Below, one piece after another: positions 53,534-62,874 of a stretch of 64,000 nucleotides of DNA. Location: positions 434,001 to 498,000 of the forward strand of contig NZ_JACIEH010000001.1 in assembly GCF_014196745.1 (NCBI RefSeq), in the 5' to 3' direction. The stretch comes from Sphingomonas kyeonggiensis (GTDB taxonomy: Bacteria > Pseudomonadota > Alphaproteobacteria > Sphingomonadales > Sphingomonadaceae). Made by a program: the position numbers and the translations under genes. The notes below the pieces were generated by a model, which worked only from the letters and a program-made list of their open reading frames with translations, did not search any database and was not told where the DNA came from. Every line of letters starts with the position of its first letter. Position 1 is the first letter of the stretch.

Positions 53534-54922
53534 GTGACTCAGGTTCAGGCCTTGGATCGGGACGGAATGGAAGCAGCGGTTGCCAAGGCTTGGTCGCACG
53601 TGCGCGCGAACCTGCGGCGCTCTGCGGGCCAGCGCCTGTTCGACCAGTGGCTCAAGCCGGTGGTCCTGATCGAGGGCAGCAATGCCGATGTCGTGCGCCT
53701 GGGCCTGCCCTCGGCGTTCATGACCCAGTGGGTGAAGAACCACTATGCCGAGCGGCTGCTGCTCGAGTTCCGGGGCCAGATCCCGGCGGTGTGCGCGGTC
53801 TCGATCGAGACGGTGGCGGAGGAGCCCAAGCGCGTCCTGAGCGCGGCACCGGTTGCGCCAGTCGCCGATTCGGCACCGGTGGCGGCCGCCGCGGTTGAGC
53901 GCCCGCAGTTCGACCAGCGCTTCACCTTCGAGCGATTCGTCATCGACGCGACGAATCGCGTCGCCTGCAACGCCGCCAAGGCGATGGCGCAGCCGGGCGC
54001 GCCGCAGTTCAGCCCGCTCTACCTCCATGCCGGCACGGGCCAGGGCAAGACGCACCTGATGCACGCGATCGGCCATGCGTTCCTCGATGCGAATCCCGAA
54101 GCGACCGCGATCTATGTGACCGCCGAGCGCTTCATGTTCGAGTTCGTCCAGGCACTCCGCAACAAGGATACCCACGCGTTCAAGGCGCGGCTGCGCTCGG
54201 TCGATCTGCTGATGATCGACGATCTGCAGTTCATTGGCGGCAAGGACGCGACGCAGCAGGAATTCTTCCACACGGTCAACGAGTTCATGTCGTCGGGCAA
54301 GCGCCTGGTGATTGCTGCTGACCGTGCCCCGCAGGCGCTCGAAGGCTTTGAGCCGCGCCTGGCTGGCCGTCTCGGTTCGGGCCTGGTCGCCGACATCAAG
54401 CCGGCCGAGCTGGAACTGCGCCGTGCGATCGTCGGCCGCAAGCTGACGGACATGCCGGCGGTGAGCATGCCGCACGAGGTTATGGACCTGCTCGCGGCGC
54501 GAATCACCACCAATGTTCGCGAGCTCGAGGGCGCGCTCAATCGCCTGGTCGCCTATGCCCAGCTCAACAACGAAGTGATCACGATCGACTTCGCCACCAA
54601 CGTGCTCGGCGAAGTGCTGCGCTCGGCCCAGCGCCGGATCACCATCGACGAGATCCAGCGCGCGGTCTCGGCGCATTTCGAAGTGAAGCAGATCGACCTG
54701 ATCTCCGAGCGCCGCGCCGTGGCGATCGCCCGGCCGCGCCAGATCGCGATGTACCTGGCCAAGCGCCTGACCACGCGCTCGCTGCCGGAGATCGGCCGCA
54801 AGTTCGGCAATCGCGACCATTCGACCGTGATCCATGCGGTGAAGCGAATCGAGGATCTGCGCGCCAAGGACGTGGAGATCGACACCGCCGTGCGCACGCT
54901 GATGCGCACGCTGGAAGGCTAA
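53534..54922 (+). CDS. dnaA: Chromosomal replication initiator DnaA
   Basis: The ~462-residue protein has domain I (VAKAWSHVRANLRR), a short linker and the AAA+ domain with P-loop HAGTGQGKTHLM, Walker B LLMIDDLQFI and ISSE/sensor segments. Domain IV for origin binding follows (SLPEIGRKFGNRDHSTVIHAV). GTG 53534 is chosen because GAGGGAGGGG lies about ten bases upstream; GTG 53459 and ATG 53504 are alternatives. It initiates chromosome replication. Confidence 0.95.
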   Translation: MTQVQALDRDGMEAAVAKAWSHVRANLRRSAGQRLFDQWLKPVVLIEGSNADVVRLGLPSAFMTQWVKNHYAERLLLEFRGQIPAVCAVSIETVAEEPKRVLSAAPVAPVADSAPVAAAAVERPQFDQRFTFERFVIDATNRVACNAAKAMAQPGAPQFSPLYLHAGTGQGKTHLMHAIGHAFLDANPEATAIYVTAERFMFEFVQALRNKDTHAFKARLRSVDLLMIDDLQFIGGKDATQQEFFHTVNEFMSSGKRLVIAADRAPQALEGFEPRLAGRLGSGLVADIKPAELELRRAIVGRKLTDMPAVSMPHEVMDLLAARITTNVRELEGALNRLVAYAQLNNEVITIDFATNVLGEVLRSAQRRITIDEIQRAVSAHFEVKQIDLISERRAVAIARPRQIAMYLAKRLTTRSLPEIGRKFGNRDHSTVIHAVKRIEDLRAKDVEIDTAVRTLMRTLEG

Positions 54923-55016
54923 CGAGCTACAATCCCGCTCCTTTCAGGGGCGGGCGGGGTGGAGGAGCTGAGAGCGGGGCAACGCAGATCGGTCACGCCT
55001 CCACCCTTCAAAACGG

Positions 55017-55050
55017 AAAGGCCGGGGCTCCATGGAGCTCCGGCCTTTTT
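55017..55050 (+). terminator. Rho-independent terminator of dnaA
   Basis: A long GC-rich palindrome (AAAGGCCGG ... CCGGCCTTT) with one G-T pair and a tight central loop runs into TTTTTG, about 95 bases after the dnaA stop. The 3' end of the minus-strand small secreted protein gene is 55 bases beyond. Confidence 0.88.
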
Positions 55051-55104
55051 GTCTAGACATAACCGGGATGCGGTTTCCCTCGGTACGTCGTCGCCTTTTG
55101 CGGC

Positions 55105-55362
55105 TTACCAGCAGATCGTCTGGCCGATTCGCGGATCATAGACGCATCCGCCTTCGCCGCTTTCGAGCAACGGGCAATATTCGCTGTAATAGGTCACGCA
55201 CTCGCCATAGCTGGCGAAGCCGCGCGCGCGGTAGCTGGTGCAGGTGACCGAGGGCGGGTTGGTGCATTCGAGGTTCGGCCGGGCCTGGAGCGGCTGGGCG
55301 AGGACGGCCTGGAATCCGGCCGCGGCGGCAAGTGAAAGCGATAAACCGATCTTCTTGCGCAT
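55105..55362 (-). CDS. Small secreted cysteine-rich protein (85 aa)
   Basis: A signal peptide (LSLAAAAGFQAVLA) is followed by about 60 residues with six cysteines (ECTN, TCTS, GECV, EYCP, GGCV, TICW) and a Tyr-rich middle. Three disulfides are possible. I do not recognise a family. It is a single gene between the dnaA terminator and the CAP-domain lipoprotein gene. Confidence 0.78.
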   Translation of the reverse strand: MRKKIGLSLSLAAAAGFQAVLAQPLQARPNLECTNPPSVTCTSYRARGFASYGECVTYYSEYCPLLESGEGGCVYDPRIGQTICW

Positions 55363-55451
55363 ATATGCCTCCCTTTCTGGGAGGCGCAGGCTAGGTTGCG
55401 GCGGCGCCGCAACCTAGTCGATCTGCAACGGAAATGGCGGATTTGCCCCGA

Positions 55452-56486
55452 TCAGGGCACCAGTTTGAAATAATAGCTGTAGTTGCGCGCGGCACCGCTC
55501 ACCACGACGTTGTTGATCGTCACGTCGTAGGTCGTGTTGTTCGTCAGTCCCGCAACACTCCATTGCAGGTTGTTGGGCAGGCCGAAGCCGTCATTGTCGA
55601 ACGAGACATTCGATACGGTGAGCGCCGCGCCGCCGCGTGCGCGGACGGTGATCGTCGCATTGGCGAAGTTCACCGCGCTGTTCGCGCCGAAGTTCGAGCT
55701 CTTGTTGGCGATCACCCCGAAGGAAAGCAGCGCCCCGTTCTCGTAGTAGCGCGCCGGATAATCCTCGAACGGATAGGCGACGTAATCGGGCAGCGGACCG
55801 GCGGTGTTCTGGGTGGTGTTGATCACCTTGATCGAAGCGCCGTCCGCACGGTTGTTGGTCTGCCACACGCCGGCGACCCGGCCATAGGCGATGGTCGAGA
55901 GGAAGGGGTAGAGTAGCCAGCGGCGATGGCCGATATTGTTCGCCGTCACATTGTTGGTGTCGGTGAGGAAGCCGATCAGGATGTCGGCATCCTGCGAATA
56001 GCGCAGCCCGCCCATGCCCAGATAGATGTTGCTCTGCCCCGCGGCGGTGGCGCCGGCGGTGGTGTAGCAATTCCAATTGGTGGGCGGGAAATGGCTGAGC
56101 TGGCCATTGGCGGCCATCATCAACGCGGATTGCTGGGAGGCGGGCTCGTCCGCCGGGGCATAGGTGACCGCCGGCAGCTTGTGGCGGGCGCGGATATCGT
56201 TGAGCGCCGCCAGCACGCGCGCGCCGACCTCGGGCTTGAGCGTGCCCGCCTGGCAGGCGGCGATGTTCGGCTGGGCGCTGTAGAGCAGGGCGACCGAGCT
56301 GAGGAAATCGGAGCCCGTGGCCGGCTCGGTGCCGGTCGGGGTGGGCGTCGCCGTGGGCGAAGGCGTGGGCGTCGTGGTGGGGGTCGGGGTCGGGGTGGGC
56401 GTGACGACGGCGCCGCCATCCGAGCCGCCGCCGCTGCAGCCTGCGATCGCGCTCCCGAGGAGCAATACGGGAATCAGTCTACGCAT
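55452..56486 (-). CDS. CAP-domain (SCP/PR1-like) lipoprotein
   Basis: The 344-residue protein has a lipobox (LLLGSAIAGC), a Thr/Pro-rich linker (PTPTPTPTTTPTPSPTATP core) and a CAP domain. The CAP domain shows VLAALNDIRARHKLPAVTY, LMMAANGQLSHFPP and NNIGHRRWLLYP, all typical of bacterial SCP-like proteins. A C-terminal beta-rich domain (YDVTINNVVVSGAARN) follows. ATG 56486, with GGAG nine bases upstream, is preferred over a TTG further up. Extracellular; function unknown. Confidence 0.85.
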   Translation of the reverse strand: MRRLIPVLLLGSAIAGCSGGGSDGGAVVTPTPTPTPTTTPTPSPTATPTPTGTEPATGSDFLSSVALLYSAQPNIAACQAGTLKPEVGARVLAALNDIRARHKLPAVTYAPADEPASQQSALMMAANGQLSHFPPTNWNCYTTAGATAAGQSNIYLGMGGLRYSQDADILIGFLTDTNNVTANNIGHRRWLLYPFLSTIAYGRVAGVWQTNNRADGASIKVINTTQNTAGPLPDYVAYPFEDYPARYYENGALLSFGVIANKSSNFGANSAVNFANATITVRARGGAALTVSNVSFDNDGFGLPNNLQWSVAGLTNNTTYDVTINNVVVSGAARNYSYYFKLVP

Positions 56487-56569
56487 GTAACGCACTCCGG
56501 AAGGCAAAACCCGATTCTAGTTATAGCGGTTCCCGTGCCTTTTCCGTGTACGAGGGCTCAGACCGGTCG

Positions 56570-56602
56570 CCGGGGTACCCGCGGCGTGCACGGATACCCC
56601 GG
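56570..56602 (-). terminator. GC hairpin after trpS
   Basis: CCGGGGTA and TACCCCGG arms pair across a GC-rich middle just after the trpS stop. No T-run is seen, so it is only a weak terminator candidate or mRNA stabiliser. Confidence 0.35.
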
Positions 56603-56610
56603 ATTTCACG

Positions 56611-57600
56611 TCAGACCTGCAACCCGACCGCCTTTTGCGCGGCGAGCAGTGTCGGCGCGGCAAGCGTACTGGCGCGCTCGGCGCCCCTGGCGAGCTGCGC
56701 GCCCACCGCTTCGCGATCGACGAGCAGCTGGTTCAGCCGCTCGCGCACCGGGCCGAGTGTCGAGATGGCGAGATCGGCCAGCGCCGGCTTGAACGAACCG
56801 AAGCCCTGGCCGGCGAACTCGGCGACCACCGATTGGGGATCGCGATCCGAAAGCGCAGCGAAGATCGTCACGAGGTTCTTCGCTTCCGGACGCTCGGCGA
56901 GCGCGTCGAACGAATCGGGCAGGGGCTCGGGATCGGTCTTCGCCTTCTTGAACTTCTGCGCGATCGTGTCGTCATCGTCGGACAGGTTGATGCGCGACAG
57001 GTCCGACGGATCGGACTTGGACATCTTTGCGCTGCCGTCCCGCAGGCTCATGATCCGCGGCGCCGCCTTGGAGATGAACGGCTCGGGCAGGGGGAAGAGA
57101 TCGACCTCGAAATCGGTGTTGAACTTGGTCGCGATGTCGCGCGCCAGCTCGAGATGCTGCTTCTGGTCCTCGCCCACCGGCACGTGCGTCGCCTTGTAGA
57201 CGAGTACGTCGGCGGCCTGGAGCACCGGATAGGTGAACAGTCCGACGCTGGCGCCTTCCCGGTTCTTGCCCGCCTTGTCCTTCCACTGGGTCATGCGGTT
57301 CAGCCAGCCCATGCGCGCGGTGCCGTTGAGGATCCAGCACAGCTCGGCATGTGCGGGAACGCGCGCCTGGTTGAACAGGATCGCGCGATCGTCGATGCCC
57401 GACGCCATCAGCGTCGCGGCCATCTCGATCGTCGAATTGGCAAGCTCCTGCGGCGAGATGTTGCCCGTCAGCGCATGGAGATCGGCGAGGAAGAAGAGGC
57501 ATTCCCCCTGGTCCTGCATCGCCACCCACTGCTTGATCGCCCCGAGATAGTTGCCGAGGTGGAGATTGCCGGTGGTCTGGATGCCGGAGACGACACGCAT
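56611..57600 (-). CDS. trpS: Tryptophanyl-tRNA synthetase
   Basis: The 329-residue class I enzyme charges tRNA-Trp. It has the HIGH-like TTGNLHLGNYLGA and the KMSKS motif (SAKMSKSDPSDLS, about residue 195), and GEDQKQHLELARDIA. ATG 57600 (MRVVSGIQ) has a GGAAGGA site six bases upstream; two upstream in-frame ATGs lie too close to it. Confidence 0.95.
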   Translation of the reverse strand: MRVVSGIQTTGNLHLGNYLGAIKQWVAMQDQGECLFFLADLHALTGNISPQELANSTIEMAATLMASGIDDRAILFNQARVPAHAELCWILNGTARMGWLNRMTQWKDKAGKNREGASVGLFTYPVLQAADVLVYKATHVPVGEDQKQHLELARDIATKFNTDFEVDLFPLPEPFISKAAPRIMSLRDGSAKMSKSDPSDLSRINLSDDDDTIAQKFKKAKTDPEPLPDSFDALAERPEAKNLVTIFAALSDRDPQSVVAEFAGQGFGSFKPALADLAISTLGPVRERLNQLLVDREAVGAQLARGAERASTLAAPTLLAAQKAVGLQV

Positions 57601-57737
57601 GTTCATTCCTTCCACGCCCGGGCTGACCGTTCGGCCTTTGGACGGGCCGCGGGTCCGAGACGGCGGGGACGCGGCCGCACAGCGATGTCAGGGACGGAGG
57701 CGTCCTAGTCGAAGGGTATCGCCAGGGTAAGACCCAT

Positions 57738-57789
57738 TTCGTCATCCCCGCGCCTTCGCCTGAGATCCCGGCTTTCGCCGGGATGACGA
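57738..57789. repeat. GTCATCCCCGCG / CGGGATGACGA palindrome
   Basis: This is a shorter inverted unit whose left arm matches the repeat at 30591 and whose inner CCCGGCTTTCGCCGGG matches the repeat at 9715, so it is a mosaic of the two. It lies between trpS and murJ. Confidence 0.6.
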
Positions 57790-57818
57790 TTGGGGCGGGA
57801 TGACGGTTTGGGGGTGGG

Positions 57819-59387
57819 TTAGGCGCGCCGCCTGCGCACCAGCGCCCTGAGGTCCGAAAGCCGGAAGGCGCGGGTGACGAAGCATGCAATGACGTAGATC
57901 GCCACGCCGGCACCGACGAGGACGATCAGCGCGCCGTACCGCTCGACGATATGCCCGTTCAGCCAGGGGTCGAGCAGGCCTTCGCACCCGAAGATCGCAG
58001 CGCCCATCAGCACCGCGGCGATGGCGAGGCGGGGCAGGCGGCGCTTGAGCTGGGCGTCGGCGACGAAATGGCCGCGCTTCTTCAGCGCCGCGTAGAGCAG
58101 CCAGACATTGACCGTCGAGGAGAGCGCCGTCGCCAGCGGCGGGCCGATATGGCCGATCGAAGGGATCAGCGCGAGGTTCGCCACGATGTTCACCACCACC
58201 GAGATCATGGCGAAGCGGACCGGGGTCTTCGTGTCCTGCCGGGCATAGAAGCCCGGAGTCAGCACCTTCACCAGCACATAGCTGGGCAGGCCGATCGAGA
58301 AGCCGGCCAGCGCCCAGGCGCATTTCACCGTGTCGTCGGCGGTGAAGTGGCCATACTGGAACAGCCCGCGCACGATCGGCTCGGCGGCGACGATCAGCGC
58401 GACCATCGCGGGCAGGGTGAGGAACAGCGCCAGCTCCATGCCGCGATTCTGCGTTTCCATCGCCTCCGCCTCCTTGCCGGCGCCGAGCAGGCGCGAGACG
58501 GTGGGGAGCAGGATGGTGCCCAGGCCGATGCCGATCATGCCGAGCGGCAGCTGGTTGAGCCGGTCGGCATAATAGATGAACGAGATCGAGCCCTCGCCGA
58601 GCAGGTAACCGGAGAGGGCAGTGGAGATGACCAGGTTGAGCTGCACCGCGCCGGCACCGAGCGCGGCCGGCAGGATCAGCTTCATCAGCCGCTTCACCTC
58701 GGGATCGAGCCGGGGCAGGCGCGGGCGCAGCGACACGCCCGCTGCGCGGCAGGCGAACCAGAGCCAGAGCAGCTGGACCACGCCGCCCAGCGGCACCGCG
58801 ATCGCCTGCGCGCGTGCGGTCTCCTCGGGCGTGCCGTGGAAGACGAACAGCGCCGTCACCATCGCGATGTTGAGCAGGATCGGCGCCGCGGCGTTGACCC
58901 AGAACTTGTCGAGCGAATTGAGGATGCCGCCGAGCAGGGAGGCCAGGCAGATCAGCATCAGATAGGGGATGGTGATCCGGCTGAGCTCGACCGCGAAGGC
59001 GAACTGATCGTGCGTCGGCGCCTGCTTGTGGAAGCCGCCTGAGAGCAGGGCGGTGAGCGGCCAGGCGGCGGCGAGCATCACCACCGTCATCCCCGCCAGG
59101 ATGGCGAACAGTACCGCCAGGGTGCGCTCGGCGAATTCGAAGGCCGGCCCGCGCTCGCCGTCATGCTCGGCGAGCTTGCGGTTGAACATCGGGATGAACG
59201 CCGAGGAGAAGGCGCCCTCCGCGAAGAAGGCGCGGAACATGTTGGGCAGGCGGAAGGCGACGAGGAACGCGTCGGACGCGAAGTTCGCGCCGACATAGCG
59301 CGCCTGCAGCGAATCGCGGACTAGCGCGAGCACCCGGCTGGCGAGCGTTAGCCCGCCGATCGAGCCCAGGCTACGCGCGAGTTTCAC
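57819..59387 (-). CDS. murJ: Lipid II flippase MurJ
   Basis: The 522-residue protein has about 14 membrane helices of the MviN/MurJ family. Typical segments are VLALVRDSLQARYVGAN at the start, FRLPNMFRAFFAEGAFSSAFIP, and PLGMIGIGLGTILLPTVSR. It flips lipid II across the inner membrane for peptidoglycan synthesis. trpS follows in the same direction after a repeat-containing gap. Confidence 0.95.
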   Translation of the reverse strand: MKLARSLGSIGGLTLASRVLALVRDSLQARYVGANFASDAFLVAFRLPNMFRAFFAEGAFSSAFIPMFNRKLAEHDGERGPAFEFAERTLAVLFAILAGMTVVMLAAAWPLTALLSGGFHKQAPTHDQFAFAVELSRITIPYLMLICLASLLGGILNSLDKFWVNAAAPILLNIAMVTALFVFHGTPEETARAQAIAVPLGGVVQLLWLWFACRAAGVSLRPRLPRLDPEVKRLMKLILPAALGAGAVQLNLVISTALSGYLLGEGSISFIYYADRLNQLPLGMIGIGLGTILLPTVSRLLGAGKEAEAMETQNRGMELALFLTLPAMVALIVAAEPIVRGLFQYGHFTADDTVKCAWALAGFSIGLPSYVLVKVLTPGFYARQDTKTPVRFAMISVVVNIVANLALIPSIGHIGPPLATALSSTVNVWLLYAALKKRGHFVADAQLKRRLPRLAIAAVLMGAAIFGCEGLLDPWLNGHIVERYGALIVLVGAGVAIYVIACFVTRAFRLSDLRALVRRRRA

Positions 59388-59396
59388 TTAAAAATT

Positions 59397-59542
59397 CCTC
59401 CCCCAGCTTGCTGGGGGAGGGGGACCGCGACGCGTAGCGTCGTGGTGGAGGGGCGGCGGTGGAACACCGCCGGCTTCGCCGACGGCCCCTCCACCATTCG
59501 CTGCGCGAATGGTCCCCCTCCCCGAGACAAGCTCGGGGAGGA
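59397..59542. repeat. Composite palindromic repeat, copy 3 (variant)
   Basis: The outer framework (CCTCCCC, GGGGGAGGGGGACC, GGTGGAGGGG) in inverted orientation is shared with copies at 13481 and 41740. The inner hairpins (GCGACGCG, ATTCGC) and the spacer hairpin (GGCGGTGGAACACCGCC) are different. It is therefore a second subfamily of the same element. It fills the gap between murJ and secB. Confidence 0.8.
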
Positions 59543-59571
59543 TTTGAGAACCGTCACCCCCCGATACTCCC

Positions 59572-60084
59572 TTAGGCTTCGCCGGCCACTTCGCCGATCA
59601 GGCCCGACTCGTTCGCCGCGCGCTGCTGGAGGTAGATGCCGCCGAAATCGATCGGCTCGAGCAGCAGCGGCGGGAAGCCGCCGTCGCGCACCGCGTCGGC
59701 CAGCACGCGGCGGGCGAACGGGAAGAGCAGGCGCGGGGCCTCGCCGAGCAGGAAGCCGTCGAGCGCCTCGCCCTCGGGCACGTTGCGGATGCCGAACAGG
59801 CCGGCATAGGACAGGTCGACGATGAACGCGGTCTGGCTCTCGGCAGTCGCGCGGACTTCGATCTTGAGCACGACTTCGAACACCTCGTCGGCGACCTTGC
59901 CCGAGCCGATGTTGAACTGCACGTCGATCGCAGGCGCAGTCGGGCTCTGGAAGATGGCCGGGGCGTTCGGGTTCTCGAACGAGAAGTCCTTCACATATTG
60001 CGACAGCAGGCCGGCGGCCGGAGCGGTGTCTTCACCGTTGGCTGCGGGCTCGCCGAATTCGGCGATCGTGTCGTTCTCGGCCAT
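59572..60084 (-). CDS. secB: Protein-export chaperone SecB
   Basis: The 170-residue acidic protein has the SecB core: VKDFSFENPNAPAIF, VQFNIG, YAGLFGIRN and LLFPFARRVLADAVRDGGFPPLLLEPIDF. It holds preproteins unfolded and passes them to SecA. The acidic N-terminus (about 25 residues) is typical of alphaproteobacterial SecB. It is divergent from the Tim44-like gene. Confidence 0.95.
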   Translation of the reverse strand: MAENDTIAEFGEPAANGEDTAPAAGLLSQYVKDFSFENPNAPAIFQSPTAPAIDVQFNIGSGKVADEVFEVVLKIEVRATAESQTAFIVDLSYAGLFGIRNVPEGEALDGFLLGEAPRLLFPFARRVLADAVRDGGFPPLLLEPIDFGGIYLQQRAANESGLIGEVAGEA

Positions 60085-60244
60085 TACAAAATCCTCTTTT
60101 CGGAAAGTTTCGCGCTATTGAAGCGTTGGATCGGTTGCGCGCCTAGCAGGCGGGCGCATTGGTTTCAATTGCCCCCGGTTTTGGCCGGATTTGAAACCGG
60201 CGCCGCTTAGGCCTATGTTAACCGGCGAAGCGTTTGGAGGCGTA

Positions 60245-60889
60245 GTGTACACGATAATCCTGTTCGCAATGGTGGCCGGTTTCCTGGCACTCCGACTCTA
60301 TGCCGTGCTCGGCAAGCGCACCGGCCATGAGCAGGCATTGCCCAAGCCGAGCGAGGAGCGCGTGGCCGTGCCGCCCGCGGCCCGCACCATCGACCAGACT
60401 CCCGAGGTTCGCGAGATCGGTGCCCGGGTGATCGGTACCGGCGCGGAGACGGGCCTGAAGGCCGTGATCGCCGCCGATTCCAGCTTCGACGTCGCCCAGT
60501 TCGTCGACGGCGCCAAGAGCGCGTACAAGATGATCCTCGAAGCCTTCTGGAAGGGCGACGAGGATACGCTGGCCTGGCTGGTGGAAGACGATGTCCGTGC
60601 CGGCTTCGCCCAGGCGATCGCCGACCGCAAGGCTGCCGGCCATGTGCTCGAGAATCGCCTGGTCGCGATCGAGCGCGCGCTGATCTCGGACGCCGTGGTC
60701 GAGGGCAAGGTCGCCCGCATCACCGTGCGCTTCGACGCCGATATCGCAGCGGTGACGCGCGATGGCGAAGGCAATGTGGTCGCCGGCTCGCTGAGCGACG
60801 CAGTCGAGACCCACGACATCTGGACCTTCGCGCGGAACCTCCGCAACGACGATCCCAACTGGAAGCTCGTCGAGACCGACGAAGCCTGA
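60245..60889 (+). CDS. Tim44-like domain membrane protein (TimA type)
   Basis: The 214-residue protein starts with one membrane helix (YTIILFAMVAGFLALRLYAVLG). A Tim44 domain follows (about 80-210: FVDGAKSAYKMILEAFWKGDEDTLAWLV, ending DDPNWKLVET). Such proteins, next to secB in alphaproteobacteria, are ancestral relatives of mitochondrial Tim44. GTG 60245, with GGAGG upstream, is preferred over ATG 60215. mltA follows 14 bases on. Confidence 0.88.
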   Translation: MYTIILFAMVAGFLALRLYAVLGKRTGHEQALPKPSEERVAVPPAARTIDQTPEVREIGARVIGTGAETGLKAVIAADSSFDVAQFVDGAKSAYKMILEAFWKGDEDTLAWLVEDDVRAGFAQAIADRKAAGHVLENRLVAIERALISDAVVEGKVARITVRFDADIAAVTRDGEGNVVAGSLSDAVETHDIWTFARNLRNDDPNWKLVETDEA

Positions 60890-60903
60890 AGAAGGGCCAT
60901 TCA

Positions 60904-62229
60904 ATGCGAATCTGGGGGGGAGTCGCGCTCGCGGCGCTGTTGAGCGCCTGTTCGGGCGGGGTGGTGCCGCATTCGGTCGAGCCGGGGTACAGTCCGCCGC
61001 CGCGCCACGTGCCGCGCGAGACCCCGCGTGAAAATCCTCGGGTGTCCGAGCCGCATGGCAATCCCGCGGTGCGCCAGCCGATCCCGGCGACACCGCTGGC
61101 CGCCATCCCGGCGCCCGCTGCACCCGCCGGAACGCTCACCGCGTCCTCGGCCGGGCTGCTCGCCGGGCCTTCGCTCGACTCACTGCCGCTGAGCGATGCC
61201 GGCGCGGCGCGCGCGCTGACCGCCTATCGGCTGAGCTGCCCTTCGCTGGTGCGCCGCACCGATGCTAGCGGGCTCACCCAGGGACGCGACTGGCAGCCTT
61301 CGTGCGACGCGGCCAAGACCTGGCCAGAGCGCGATGCGCGTGCCTTCTTCTCCCGCTGGTTCGAGACGGTGCAAGTCGCCGACGGCAAGGCGCAGGCGAC
61401 CGGCTATTACGAGCCCGAGATCGCCGGATCGCGGCATCGCCGGTCGGGATACGAGGTCCCGGTCTATGCCAAGCCGGACGACATCATCGAAGTCGATCTC
61501 GGCCAGTTCTCTGCCGACATGAAGGGCAAGAAGATCCGCGGCCGCGTCGCGGGGAAGACCTTCATCCCCTATTACGACCGCAAGGACATCGACCAGGGCG
61601 CGCTCGATGGGCGTGGGCTCGAGATCGCCTGGGCGGCGGATCCGATCGAGCTGTTCTTCCTGCAGATCCAGGGCTCGGGCCGGCTGCGCGGGCCGAACGG
61701 CGAAATGATGCGCATCGGTTTCGCCGGGCAGAACGGTCGCGAATATGTCGGCATCGGCGCGCTGATGCGCGAGCGCGGGCTGCTCCAGCCGGGCAAGGCC
61801 TCGATGCAGGGCATCATGGAATATCTGCGCACCCATCCCGAGGAGGGGCGCGACATCATGTGGGAGAACAAGAGCTATGTGTTCTTCCAGGAACTGAAGG
61901 GCGCAGGGCCGAACGGTTCGCTCGGGCTGCCCGTCACGGGGCAGGTGAGTGCCGCGGTCGATCCCAAGTTCATCCCGCTCGGCGCGCCGGTGTTCCTCTC
62001 GATGGACCGCGCCGAGGCGAACGGACTGTGGATCGCCCAGGATACCGGCGGGGCGATCAAGGGCTCCAACCGGGTCGATACCTTCTGGGGCGCCGGCGAC
62101 GATGCCCGGGCGATCGCGGGCGGCATGAACGCGCGCGGCACGGCCTGGCTGCTGCTGCCGGCGGGGACGCTCAGCCGGCTGGGCGGTGCGCCGATCGCCA
62201 CGGTGCCGGCGCCGACTCACCAGCGGTGA
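60904..62229 (+). CDS. mltA: Membrane-bound lytic murein transglycosylase A
   Basis: The 441-residue lipoprotein (LLSAC lipobox) has a Pro-rich linker and the MltA domain: TGYYEPEIAGS, LFFLQIQGSGRLRGPNG. A 3D domain follows (WIAQDTGGAIKGSNRVDTFWG split as IAQDTGGAIKG and RVDTFWG) with the catalytic Asp. It cleaves peptidoglycan glycan chains to 1,6-anhydro products. Its TGA overlaps the Smr gene start. Confidence 0.94.
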   Translation: MRIWGGVALAALLSACSGGVVPHSVEPGYSPPPRHVPRETPRENPRVSEPHGNPAVRQPIPATPLAAIPAPAAPAGTLTASSAGLLAGPSLDSLPLSDAGAARALTAYRLSCPSLVRRTDASGLTQGRDWQPSCDAAKTWPERDARAFFSRWFETVQVADGKAQATGYYEPEIAGSRHRRSGYEVPVYAKPDDIIEVDLGQFSADMKGKKIRGRVAGKTFIPYYDRKDIDQGALDGRGLEIAWAADPIELFFLQIQGSGRLRGPNGEMMRIGFAGQNGREYVGIGALMRERGLLQPGKASMQGIMEYLRTHPEEGRDIMWENKSYVFFQELKGAGPNGSLGLPVTGQVSAAVDPKFIPLGAPVFLSMDRAEANGLWIAQDTGGAIKGSNRVDTFWGAGDDARAIAGGMNARGTAWLLLPAGTLSRLGGAPIATVPAPTHQR

Positions 62230-62792
62230 GGCGCCTCGCGCCCGAGGAAGCGGCGCTGTGGAAACGCGTGATCGCCAGCGTGACGCCGCTCGAGGCGCGT
62301 CCGGTCAAGTCGGTCGAGGCGATCGAGAAATCGGTGACGCCTGCGCCTTTGCCGATGCCGGGGGCGCCCAAGGTGAAGGGGCGGGTACCGCCGCTGCGTG
62401 CGCCCACGCCGACGCCTCCGCCAGCGCGCAGAGCGGCCGCCAACACGCTCGACGCTTCCTGGGATCGCCGGCTGGGGCGCGGCCTGGTCTCGCCCGAATC
62501 GACGGTAGACCTGCACGGTCACACTTTGTCCTCGGCCTATGACCGGCTCGATTTCGGGCTGGAGGTGGCGATCGCGCGGGGCGACCGGGTGCTGCTGCTC
62601 GTCACCGGCAAGCCGCCGCGGCCGGAATCCGAGCGTCCCCATGCCCGCGGCGCGATCCGCGCGGCGGTCGGCGACTGGCTTGCCGCGTCGCGCTTCTCGG
62701 ATCGTATCGCTGCCGTAAGAACCGCGCATTCCCGCCACGGCGGCACCGGAGCCCTCTATATAGTCCTGCGTCGGCCCCGAGAGAATTCTTAA
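62226..62792 (+). CDS. Smr-domain protein
   Basis: The 188-residue protein has a Pro-rich N-terminal half and a C-terminal Smr domain: STVDLHGHTLSSAYDRL, VLLLVTGKPPR and HGGTGALYIVLRR. Smr domains are often endonucleases acting on RNA or DNA. The GTG at 62226 shares bases with the mltA stop (GTGA), giving translational coupling. A role in cell-wall processes is not supported beyond position. Confidence 0.9.
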   Translation: MRRLAPEEAALWKRVIASVTPLEARPVKSVEAIEKSVTPAPLPMPGAPKVKGRVPPLRAPTPTPPPARRAAANTLDASWDRRLGRGLVSPESTVDLHGHTLSSAYDRLDFGLEVAIARGDRVLLLVTGKPPRPESERPHARGAIRAAVGDWLAASRFSDRIAAVRTAHSRHGGTGALYIVLRRPRENS

Positions 62793-62874
62793 CCTCTCTC
62801 TGCGATTGATCGTCCTCGGGTCGCCGCTGGATTGCACCGGCAGGCCAGGGATTCTGGGGGACGGGCGGAGCATA

